Shown here piece after piece: positions 11,034-20,400 of a DNA stretch of 64,000 bases. Position 1 is the stretch's first letter. Each line of letters opens with the position of its first letter. The DNA lies in the NCBI GenBank assembly GCA_010093605.1, contig MU004195.1, positions 560,708 through 624,707 on the forward strand, in the 5' to 3' direction. Origin of the DNA: Lophium mytilinum (Eukaryota; Ascomycota; Dothideomycetes; Mytilinidiales; Mytilinidiaceae). A program made the position numbers and the translations under genes. The notes under the pieces are model-generated. The model saw nothing but the letters and a program-made list of their open reading frames with translations, did no database searches and was not told the origin of the DNA.

Positions 11034-12465
11034 ATGGCCCCCGCTGGACTGCTCAATTCCTTCCTCGCTGCCATCCAGGCTAGCTTGTCTGTCTTACTGG
11101 TCGTATTCTATGGCGTACTCACCGCGAAGTTCAAGCTGCTGGACGGCTCGACCGGCAAGACGATATCGAAAGTATGCGTGAAAGTCTTTCTTCCAGCTCT
11201 CCTTCTTACCAAGATCGGGTCTGAGCTGCACGCCGGCTCTGCGCAACGCTATCTCATTATTCTCATATGGGCGTTCATCTGTCACATTATCTCGTTCCTA
11301 ATTGGCATCTCCGCACATCTGCTCCTAAAATTCCCAGATTGGATCACTGCCGCCATCATGTTCAACAATACCACATCGTATCCCCTCCTCTTGATTGTAT
11401 CGCTGGACGAAACTGGAATCTTAAGCAATCTCGTTGTAACCGACGAATCATCCAAAGCCGCCATTGAACGAGCGAAATCATATTTCCTCGTCTTCGCCAC
11501 CGTCTCGAGCTGCCTCACTTTCGCCGTTGGCCCCCGGTTGATGGACTCGGAGCACGCATACGAGCCGGATACAGACGACAAAGACTCCTCGGACGAAATT
11601 GAGGACGACGAAGCTATCTCTCCCACACATGAAACGGAGCAGACGTCCCTCCTACGCGTACCCGACCAAATCCGCCGCAGGAGTTCTGCCGTTCCCACAA
11701 CCTTCTTTCCTACTCGGCAGCGGGAAGGCTCCACGAAAGCCAGCTTCGATCGGCGTCCCTCATACATTCCCAAGCGCCGTTGGTACAACTTCGGCCCGCG
11801 GACGCAGTGGTGGCTACTCTTCCTTTATGACTTCCTCAACGCACCTCTCCTCGGTGCCGTGGCCGGCGCGATTATCGGTCTCGTCCCACCACTCCACCGC
11901 GCCTTCTTCTACGACACGTATGAGGGCGGCATCTTCAGCGCCTGGCTGACCGCGTCCTTCAAGAGCATTGGGCAGCTTTTCGTACCGCTACCCCTACTCG
12001 TAGCAGGCGTATCGCTGTATCTATCTCGCGTCGCGGCCAACTCGCCAGATGGGCCCCGGGAAGCTAAATTGCCCTGGCTCACGACGCTCTTCGTACTAGT
12101 CATCCGCTTCGTAGTGTGGCCTGTGGCATCGATTTCCGTCATTTATGCGCTAGCGAGTAAGACGAACATACTAGGAGATGATCCGATGTTGTGGTTTACG
12201 ATGATGCTGATGCCGACGGGGCCGAGCGCGATGAAGTTGATTACGATGGTGCAGGTGAGCGATGCGGATGAGGCGGATGAGCATAAGATTGCGAAGATTT
12301 TGACGGTGAGTTACTAGTTTTTCTTCTGCTTGTTAGAGACGCTTAGCGTAGTAAATATGGACGAAAATGCTGACCTGGCAACAGATATCCTATGCTATAT
12401 CACCATTCCTCGCATTTACGGTCGTAGGTGCATTGCGAGCGAGCGTAGCTGCAATTGGTTCGTAA
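11034..12465 (+). CDS. Auxin efflux carrier (PIN-like) family transporter
   Basis: Two exons, 11034..12305 and 12385..12465, 450 residues. The N-terminal helices (NSFLAAIQASLSVLLVVFYGVLTAKFKLLD) and KVFLPALLLTKIGSEL, then FNNTTSYPLLLIVSL, match the PIN-like/membrane-transport family, with five N-terminal helices to about residue 180. A long acidic cytosolic loop follows (residues ~185-275), then helices with LNAPLLGAVAGAIIGLVPPL and MLMPTGPSAMKL, and a final helix from exon 2 (SYAISPFLAFTVVGAL). Fungal relatives sit in ER or plasma membrane; substrates are mostly unknown. The 79-nt intron is close to the 3' end, and without splicing the last helix would be lost, which supports the model. Confidence 0.9.
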
Positions 12466-12760
12466 AAAGAGTTGCTTCTGGAAAAACTACAAACTACTTT
12501 CTTTCGTCTACTTGCAATGCTCGACGAAAAAGAGCCCCTTCGGAAATGAGCAGTAAGTTCGTGTGAGCGCAAAATTGTGTATATATCAAGAATGTTCGTC
12601 TTGCTATCTCAAACCTTCAATGTAATCAAATGCAACCTCATATATTCATGTTCACATCGTGCTCCTCCAAGCTACCTGGAGAGATCTTTGTCCCTTTCTG
12701 TGACAGATCTCAAGCCGCAAATCCTCTAATAGCCGTGGAAAGAGGATCACACGCGAAAGT

Positions 12761-12791
12761 CACGTGCCCTTGGCAATTCCTAGGTATAAAA
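12761..12791 (+). promoter_or_regulatory. CACGTG + TATAAAA module A
   Basis: CACGTG at 12761-12766 and TATAAAA at 12785-12791, start-to-start distance 24. Downstream is a pyrimidine-rich leader and two short frames (MSKKKQSMVRWLWC at 12843, MESAAS... at 12919). Confidence 0.45.
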
Positions 12792-13298
12792 CCATCACAT
12801 CCACTCTCTTCCCATTTTACAAAGACGCGGTCGAAGCTGAGAATGAGCAAAAAGAAGCAGAGCATGGTACGATGGCTGTGGTGCTGAGCTAGCGTGAAAA
12901 CTGCTCACGCAATTGACAATGGAATCCGCTGCTTCCTTCGTTTCTTTGCCAAATACCCATGGTGATGATTATCAACTCTCTTTTTCCACTTCGACGCATA
13001 TTGCCCACTTCTACCGCTGCCTTTCTTCACTTGGCATAAAGCTTCTAATCAGCATTGTCCAAATCGACGACCAACCACAACCTCACCCACCATTTGAATC
13101 CGCCTTCAAGGTTTATAATCCTCCCGCCGCTCAGGACCGCTCATAGTCCCGTAAGTCTCACGCTTTTGCACCTACTGCATATCGCGTTAGGGAAGACGGT
13201 TTTGCTCGCCGACTCCATGTCATGATATCTGCGGCTGAGTTTGAAAGTGCCCATCCTACAAACTAGGAAGAAAACTAACTTTTCCAGCTCTGAGGCTG

Positions 13299-13349
13299 CT
13301 TATATACCTGGTTCTTGACGCGGAAGAAGTCGGATTACTTAGGCACGTG
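13299..13349 (-). promoter_or_regulatory. CACGTG + TATATAAG module F (minus)
   Basis: On the minus strand CACGTG (13349-13344) precedes TATATAAG (13306-13299) by about 43 bp. The 37-codon frame 13254-13141 starts about 45 nt further on. Confidence 0.35.
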
Positions 13350-13449
13350 AGGTGGAGAATCGATACTCCCGTCCGGACGGCAAAGTGGGCCGTCTGCTGG
13401 CCGGGGGCGGGGGTGAGGAGCAAAGGAAGGCACATGACACTCCCGAATC

Positions 13450-13491
13450 CACGTGATTGCCGGAGATCTGCGCTGGGGACGGAGTATAAAA
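13450..13491 (+). promoter_or_regulatory. CACGTG + TATAAAA module B
   Basis: CACGTG at 13450-13455 and TATAAAA at 13485-13491 in the context GAGTATAAAAC, distance 35. It is followed by a G-rich stretch (GGAGGCGGAGGCTGG) and a short ATG frame with CAGTCGATGTCTG, similar to that after TATA box D2. Confidence 0.45.
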
Positions 13492-14169
13492 CCTTCTGCC
13501 CCCATGAGGTTTTGAAGGCAGAGGTTGGAGGCGGAGGCTGGCTTGAAAATCGACTGCGGGTCTTCTGATGGGTGCGTAGCTATCAGTCGATGTCTGCGCC
13601 TGGGTGTTTCAATATCGCGCGATAGATAATATAATGGGAAGAGAAGCGGGAGCCTTTTGGTGCTAAGGATTAGGTTCAATGATAAGTAGCATCTATCTTA
13701 CAAGCTCATGAAATTTAACAAGCTCTATGTGTACCGGAAGGCGGCGAGCTAAAAAGGTGATAGATACCACCACTAATCCAAGCATTAAGCGGAGCGCACA
13801 CAAGCACTCCGAAGATCCCTCTTCCATTGCAAGCCATAGCCACAACTGTTGCACCCCTCCGCCTCCGATCGGTCATAGGTGTTGATGTGGCAATGCTGTT
13901 GATCCAACTCCATTACGCTGTTTCTTCGTCACTTTTGAACTACCGCCTTCTATCCCCGACCATGGAGAAAAACAGTTGAGAGAGATGAAGGTGCTTAAGT
14001 GCTCTACGACGGGCTCGCTAAGTCAGCCGGAGAACCGAAAGGCCCGCTCCAACATAACTAGCTAGGATGGATGGAGCATGTGACATCTGCGATCTGACTG
14101 CCTTCCTCGGGCACGCTCAGGTTTGAAAATGGCCGATCGGAAGGCAGCCGAACCAGAGCTATCATTCCA

Positions 14170-15074
14170 CTACGCACAAACCCCTCGCTGAATCTCAAAT
14201 GGCCAAGCTCTATCCCGATACGCCACTGGCGTCTTCTGATCCAGCACCCAAGAGGTAGCAACGACGAAGCTGTCCAACCCTTGAATAGCTGCTAGCGGTT
14301 CCAATAGCTGGCGCTCGATGCTGTGGTCCCTATACGGCACAGTCGAGTCGGTTGGGCGTGTTATATGCACACGTAGGCTTCTCAATCCCCTCATGCCTGC
14401 AACCACGGCCCAGGTGGACTCCCACGTGGCTTCGTCGTTGGGCACAGAGTCTGGGAATGGATGGGTGTAGTAGATCCGGCGAACGTGACAGTGGAGACGG
14501 AGAGAACGGATCGCGTGGAAAAGCTGGGGTGCGAGAAATGACGGAAGCAAGAGAAGGGCGCCGTGATGAATAGTGCTAAAGGTGTTTAGCGAGTAGAATT
14601 CTCGGATCGACTCGGCGTATCTGTGGGTAGTCAGTAACCTTGAGACTTCTGAGAGCCCCGATGAGTACGGCACTTACGCTAGTCGACAGGTCTTTGGTAG
14701 GGAGAGTAGGCCGTAGCGTCTCCTCGATCGTGATCGTGGGGATGAAGTGTAACCATAAATAACCCTTAGAGTTGAGCGACTAGAGTTATCGACGTGGGCT
14801 AGTCTGTGTGCGTCGCCCGGCTCGCCTCTCAACACTAGACCATTGATATGCAGCCTGATTCCGATGGGAGCATGACGAAGAAATTAGACTGCGATTGGGT
14901 TGAGAGAGGTACACTGGACGTGGCAAGGCAGGGCTCCTCTTCAGAACGGCGGAGGGGCATCCGCGATAGCCAGCGTTGTTGCTTCTCTGCATTCTCGCGC
15001 TTTATCTCGTCGTACTTTTCTTTAAAATTAGTCCCATGGGGAGGGCTTGTCGGGCTTTCGAGGACTCTCGACAT
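14170..15074 (-). pseudogene. DUF7730-domain protein gene with a frameshift
   Basis: Exon 1 runs from ATG at 15074 to 14678, exon 2 from 14620 to 14170; the 57-nt intron (GTAAGT...CCACAG) joins KTCRLA to YAESIREFY in frame. The protein is a typical DUF7730 protein: FFVMLPSE/RLHINGLVL, then HRLAHV, KTCRLAYAESIREFYSLNTFST, and LLLLPSFLAPQLFHAIRSLRLHC. The frame breaks near 14858: the N-terminal 79 codons end in LPSE and run to a stop 30 nt on, while RLHINGLVL continues in another frame. Adding back one base would restore the family's LPxEIRLxI box, so this is a single-base deletion or a sequencing error. No alternative intron explains it. Function of the family is unknown; members are numerous in Pezizomycotina. 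Confidence 0.75.
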
Positions 15075-15211
15075 TGCTTGTACTTGTGTAAAGGCTTACA
15101 GCAGTGTCGAGAGTGAAAGGACACGGTGTGGAGCGAGGATGTTGTGCTACTGGCGCTGATGCACCGCACTGTAGGAGCAGGGATGAGTGAAACATGTGAC
15201 TTTAACGTATT

Positions 15212-15253
15212 CACGTGATAATTAGAGCTTCGCACCTCAATTAGTGTATAAAA
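15212..15253 (+). promoter_or_regulatory. CACGTG + TATAAAA module C
   Basis: TCACGTGAT at 15211-15219 and TATAAAA at 15247-15253, distance 35, as in module B. An ATG at 15288, 41 nt after the TATA box, opens a 59-codon frame with a cysteine/arginine-rich end. Confidence 0.5.
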
Positions 15254-15287
15254 GCTTCCAGCTTGTTGAAGAAGCAAGACGCAGGTT

Positions 15288-15467
15288 ATGCATGCTGAAC
15301 AGCTAGCAAAAAGTAGCAACCATTGGATCCAAGGGAGTGGGTGGGGAAAATCGTGGAACACTTTCGAAGATGTTGGTGCGCTGGTGGCAGTTCAACAACC
15401 CAGAGAATTGGATGAAATCGAAGGTGGAGGTTGTTGCAGACGACGGTGCTTTATATCAACTTCGTAA
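15288..15467 (+). CDS. Possible 59-residue small protein
   Basis: This short ORF is proposed only because its ATG sits 41 nt after TATA module C, the spacing of a real core promoter. The product starts MHAEQLAKSSNHW, is rich in W/G in the middle (GSGWGKSW) and ends EGGGCCRRRCFISTS. It has no signal peptide and no family I recognise. An overlapping 38-codon frame from 15370 is equally open, so coding status is uncertain and a non-coding transcript is just as likely. Confidence 0.2.
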   Translation: MHAEQLAKSSNHWIQGSGWGKSWNTFEDVGALVAVQQPRELDEIEGGGCCRRRCFISTS

Positions 15468-15861
15468 GCTGATGATGCCCAAATAACTCTGTGATAGCGG
15501 TAGATTGGCAAGAAAAGCAAGTAATGGACACCACCGATACATAGTCTACGAAGACCAGCCCAAACACCTTCCCACGCAACCACCAACATGGAACTTTGTC
15601 TCCCTTCGAGTTAATACCCACCCACCAGCCATGAAGAGAGGAGGTAAGTCGTCCTTGATACACTCCATAGGTCCTAAGCTTCTTCGTAGTTGCTCCCGAC
15701 TCTAGGGTACTTCACGTGTTCCTTCTCAACCTTGAGAAGAGACTTTAGCAAACGGAGAAGAGGTTCATATACCCGTCCCTTGGCCGCCGGATCATAGCAT
15801 CTCCGTAATGCTGGCCAATACGAGCCTTAGGAGGGGCAAGAGCACATAGCCACCACTACTT

Positions 15862-16002
15862 CACGTGATAAACGTTTTTTCAACCTTTGCTAGAGTATAA
15901 AACGTCTCTCTCTTTCATTTCCCTTTCGATCCCCAGGCCAGGAGAGGTCGAAAGGACATCAAAACAGACAGGCGGAGGGGTCGCGGAGTTTGGGGTATAA
16001 AA
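15862..16002 (+). promoter_or_regulatory. CACGTG + TATAAAA module D with second TATA D2
   Basis: TCACGTGAT begins at 15861; TATAAAA at 15896-15902 (distance 34), then a second TATAAAA at 15996-16002, exactly 100 bp after the first. After D2 the sequence CAGTCAATGTCTGGCGC closely resembles the region after module B, and opens a 29-codon frame. Confidence 0.45.
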
Positions 16003-16342
16003 TCGCTGCAGTCACTCAGTCAATGTCTGGCGCGTGGGAAGTGCCTGCAGAATCCAAAGCGAAACAGCTTCATGGAGGGCGGAAGTTGGAGTGTGCTAAG
16101 ACTGACGGGTAGGTTTGATGGTGTTCGCCACCATTTCCTCTCTTTGGTAAACCTCCACGTCTCGTAGAAATTCTCTCCTTTACTCACCACAAGTGGAGCA
16201 AAGAGTGCATCCACCCTCATTCATCCCGTTTACCATCACTAGGCGAACCCCTTCTCTATCATCGCCGACGCCGTTCGTCCCACCCAATCTCCCTAGACGA
16301 CACCATCGGACAGTTCTTGTTGTTACTTCGCACGGCCCCTCC

Positions 16343-16610
16343 CCTCCCACCATTGGGGAATCTGACGAGAGTTTGTACACCCAGCGCCATTGCACAGTGA
16401 TCTTGCTCTGGCTGATCCACACCCACCACCATTGTGCTCGGTTCAAGATCTGAGTCGAACAAACACACACATCGAGGCGTGATCTATCGCGATTTTGATC
16501 CAATCTTCCACTCCTGCACTCCTCCCACCATAGAAATGTTCTGCAAGTACTTTTGAACACCCACACCCATAGCACACGTCTGCTTCGTGGTTTTGATCCA
16601 CACCACCCAA
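16343..16610. repeat. Degenerate direct repeat, about 180-bp offset
   Basis: CCTCCCACCAT at 16343 and 16521 is followed about 70-73 bp later by TGATCCACACC at 16413 and 16594. Sequence between the two markers also aligns. The copies are diverged and offset by 178-181 bp. Confidence 0.5.
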
Positions 16611-16776
16611 CTTTCCACCCATGAGTCCGCGAAAAGGTAGGTTTTCGAAGAACCACACAGCCATCGGGCTGTCTAACATGGCCTCGCCAGACCCGCCATC
16701 AGTTTCATCTCTGTCCCGGGTTGAAACCCAAGACTCCACCTCCCTGATGTATGACAAGGAGATGTCGAGGACGGCG

Positions 16777-16827
16777 TTTTATACCCAGAAGAAATCCAAT
16801 CCTTGGCAAGGGCGTGCTGGGCACGTG
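16777..16827 (-). promoter_or_regulatory. CACGTG + TATAAAA module E (minus)
   Basis: On the minus strand CACGTGCCC (from 16827) precedes GGTATAAAAC (TATAAAA 16783-16777) by 44 bp. It shares CACGTGCCC, a CCTTGSCAA element and GGTATAAAAC with module A. Transcription would run into the repeat at 16.3-16.6 kb. Confidence 0.45.
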
Positions 16828-17409
16828 AACGAGCCACCGGCGCGTGATAAAAGGTCGCACAGGACGCCTCAGGCATCGGGGGAACGGTGGGTAGTACGAA
16901 CAGGGTCGAGAAATCGGACCGTTCAACCGTGTCACAGACGAGACAGACACCAAAGAATGAATAAAGTAGACAACACAACCAGCCCAATCAATATTAAATC
17001 TATACCCCAGATCCACCCCCTACCCCTCATCTGCCCTAATAAAAGAATGAAGAGTATAATACAACATCACCACCCACACCCATAGCGAGTGCCCGGGCCC
17101 TTCCCCAGAGACAGCAAAAGAGTTTAGTAAGAGCAATAGCAACCAAGCAGGCGATCCGCATCGAGCCAACCGCACCACCACGAAGAGAAAAAATCGAGTC
17201 CGAGAGACAGAACTGCAAAAAGGGAACTTTTTATACAACAGACCCCCAACCCATGATGAGTGATGACAAGACGAAAGAAAAGAGCTACGAGGCAAGGGAG
17301 GTATAATCCCGCACCCGCGGCCACAGCCTAGAAACACTGCCGGAACGCCTGTACCCAACTGAAGTCGACACAACTCAACCTCGCTAATATGATGAGTAGT
17401 GGGGCGTGA

Positions 17410-20400
17410 TTACGAGCCCTGCGCCATAACATCAATATACCGCCCACCCTTCTTCTTATTCCGCTTCACAGTTCCGCCGGCTCTCGCCTGGGGCGCGCCG
17501 ATCAGATCCTCGATACTACTCGCGGTGCTCATGCCCGTGCCCGGCCGAGAGGGCGGGCCACTCCCCGCGGGCAAGCTCGGCGGCATTAGCGTCGGCGGCA
17601 GCATCAACCCCTCGCCCTCCGCTCCCGGTGTGCCCACTCGTGCGGGTGTCCCCGCGCGACTCCCCGGCGCAGACGGCGGTGGCATGCTCGAACTCCTCTG
17701 GTTGGGAGTGGAGGTAGGTGGGCGTGAGCTCGGCACGGAATACGAGTGCGGGAGGCTCGAGCCCAGCTGGCCAAGCGCATGATTCGCAGTGACGTTGTTT
17801 CCGCTGACACTCCTGCTCGGGGGTCCGCTCTTGGGGGGCGGCGGGGTGGCCCTCGCCGCAGAAGGCGCATCGCTCCCACCCGCTTTCTTGTTGATCCATT
17901 TGCCTAGATCGGCGTCGTAGACGAAGCTGTTCTCCTCGCCGAGCTTGGCCTTGATAGGGGCGGGTGCGGCGTTGGGGTCTTTCTTGAACCAGCCGGAAAT
18001 CCAGCCACCTTTTGGAGCGGCTTTCTTGTCTTTCGCGGCGTCGGCCTCAGCGGCTTTGCGGAAGGCCTCGTCAGCCTTTTTGTCCGCCTCCGACTTTTGT
18101 TTCTTCTTGAGGTCGGCGGCGCGACGGGCCAACTCGTCGTCTTCGTCGTCATCCATAAAGGACTTCTTCTTTTCGAGGACGGGAGAGGCGGACTCGGCGT
18201 CGGGTTGGTAGGGCTCGTATGCGGGTGGTTCATAGGAGCTTGCGGGGGGCTCGTAGGCCATGGAGTTGGATTCGTAGCCCACTGGGGAGCGGTCTCCTGA
18301 AGGTGGACCCGAATGCTGTTGGAGAGGCTGATAGCCGGAGCCAGGTTCCGTCTCTTCTACTAGAGGGGCAGGCTGGTATGGATTCGCGTACGGTGTGTGC
18401 ATGGATGTGACTTCTGGAGCGTTCGGCGAGTACAAAGACTGCGAGCGAGGCATTGCTGCGCGTTGAGGCGGGGACATAACACCTGGAGTGTACGCGTTGA
18501 CTAGCTGGGGAGACGGCATATAGTTTTCAGAGGCGCGTCGGAAACCTTGGGAGCCGTCCGAAGATTCCATCGATGGCCGGCTACCCTGGTATGGTGATTG
18601 GGCTTGAGGATCATACCGAGATCTTGGCTGCTCCGAGGACCCTCGAGGTGCTGCGGAAGTTCCTGGGGCGTATCTCGAGTTTGGTAAACCGGTTGTAGGA
18701 GGGGCACCAGGATATGCGCCGTATGTTCCATATATATCTGCATTGGATTGCACTGGACTTATTGCAGGCGTATTGCCTCCAATCCTAGCGAAAGGTCCGG
18801 CTTCCGCAGGTCCGTTGCCCGAGTGATTAGACACAGCATCGCTCTCGTCTCCAGCGACAAAGCTAGTGAATTTCGCGAAGAAGGATCCTGAGACCTTGTC
18901 CATGCTTGGCTTGGAGATCCATGATGATGATCCATCCTTTGGAGAATGCGACAGCCGCTTAGTCAGATCTTCGAGAAGCATGATGAAGCTGTTGTTGTAG
19001 TAGGGCGAGACCCTTGTAGTAGCCTTGATAGCAGCGCCAATGGCATCGCAGTAATGTTGTGCTTCGCTGCGATAACCATACTCAGCCAGGGTGAAAGCGT
19101 GAGCTAGCTTGTAGTTTTGTAGGTGCGGTACGACAGCGGCACTCGGAGCGTGCAATGATAGGGCATATTCATAAATCTCGGTCAACATGACAGGCTCCAA
19201 GTCTTTTCCAATGCTCTCGGGGTTGGCTCGATGATCAGCTCCTACCAACACAAAATCGGACTGGGGATCGTCGAGGCCTCCAAAGTAAGCGGTAGATCGG
19301 GAAAACATGAAGCAAATGTGAGCTGCTTCGATGCGACCGTATCCAGCGAGCAACCTTCCAAGGGAGAGTAGTGCCTGCACGTCCCCTTCGCTTCGGTTGC
19401 TGAGGATAAGGAGGAGAGACTCCTGCCATCGGTCTAGGCCCTGGAGTGCATTCCTGGGCGCGCCATTTGCATCGGTGCTCATCATTTGGAAACCTGCCCT
19501 CGCGGATGCGGGGACAAGCTCATCGATACAATCCTCCCAGTTTCCGGCAAATACTTCATACAGCACCGCCAAGGCCTGGGTATTTCCACCGATTTTCTTC
19601 ACCTCGTTTCGGACAAATTCTTGGACAACCTGCTTCCAGACTGACTTATCGAGAGTAGACGATAAAAGCATGGCATGAGCCCACAGACGCTGGTCGACAG
19701 CATGCCATACAGCCTTCTCGCGGTCTCCCCTTGTGAGAAGAGTTCGAAGCTCATCGACTGCTTTAGGGTCGATGGGCTCCGCTTGAACGTTTGTTGATGC
19801 CGATCGTGCTCGTCCGACTATGTCTGCAGCAGTGGAATATGAAGGAGTTGGCGGCTCTGATGAGTCCTCCACGCCGTGAGGGGACAGCACCTTCCGAACA
19901 GCTTGTTCGACGGCTGGATTTCCTTCTAATAGTCCGTCGTTGTCGACGAAAATTTGCATCACCTTCCACAGCAAGATTTTCTCCTCAAAGCGTTTCAGCT
20001 CTGCAGGGCTCATTGCGCGTTCCACGGCGGGGTTCTTGAAGTATGTCTCGAAAGCGCCGATCTTTCCAGCCAGCCATGTCGAAACCTCCTTCTTCTTGCT
20101 CTTGGCTTTGAGAGGACCAGGGAATTTGGCAACATCTTCAGTAAGAGGACACGCCTCCTTCACACTTTGAATTCTGACCTCACCAGCATTGGCTTTCATC
20201 ATCGGGGATGCACTTCCGGTACCGTATCGTGGAACGTACTTGGGGAAGCTGGTGACAACAGTGCCTCCCACTCCCCATTGGAAGATTGGGTGGCCTTTCC
20301 ATCGCTGCAGAGGATCAGCCGCGCGATCATCCGTGGGCTGGATGAAGTCGAAGTCGCGCGAGAATTGACGTCTATGGGGAATAATGGAAGCAATGTTTTG

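Larger units (their letters stand above)
12466..14169. other. Gene-poor stretch with promoter-like modules
   Basis: No family-level gene is recognisable. It contains three CACGTG + TATA modules, listed separately, on both strands, and short reading frames downstream of them: 12919-13146 plus (75 codons, starting MESAAS) and 13141-13254 minus (37 codons, starting MGTFKL). These may be tiny proteins, leaders of non-coding RNAs, or chance. Confidence 0.4.
15075..17409. other. Gene-poor stretch with CACGTG/TATA series
   Basis: No recognised gene. It holds modules C, D, D2 and E (separate entries), an isolated CACGTG at 15713-15718, a degenerate direct repeat at 16340-16610, and short frames: 15288-15467 plus (59 codons, ending GGGCCRRRCFISTS), 15370-15486 plus (38 codons) and 16621-17085 plus (154 codons, no family resemblance). 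The right end is the 3' flank of SEC16. Confidence 0.4.

Noticed and set aside
13335-13679. 114-codon minus-strand ORF
   Set aside because: It lies antisense to module B and has a compositionally biased, non-conserved product.
16621-17085. 154-codon ORF on the plus strand
   Set aside because: It lacks family resemblance, runs antisense through module E, and has a donor-like GTAGGT right after its start; kept only as a possible leader.
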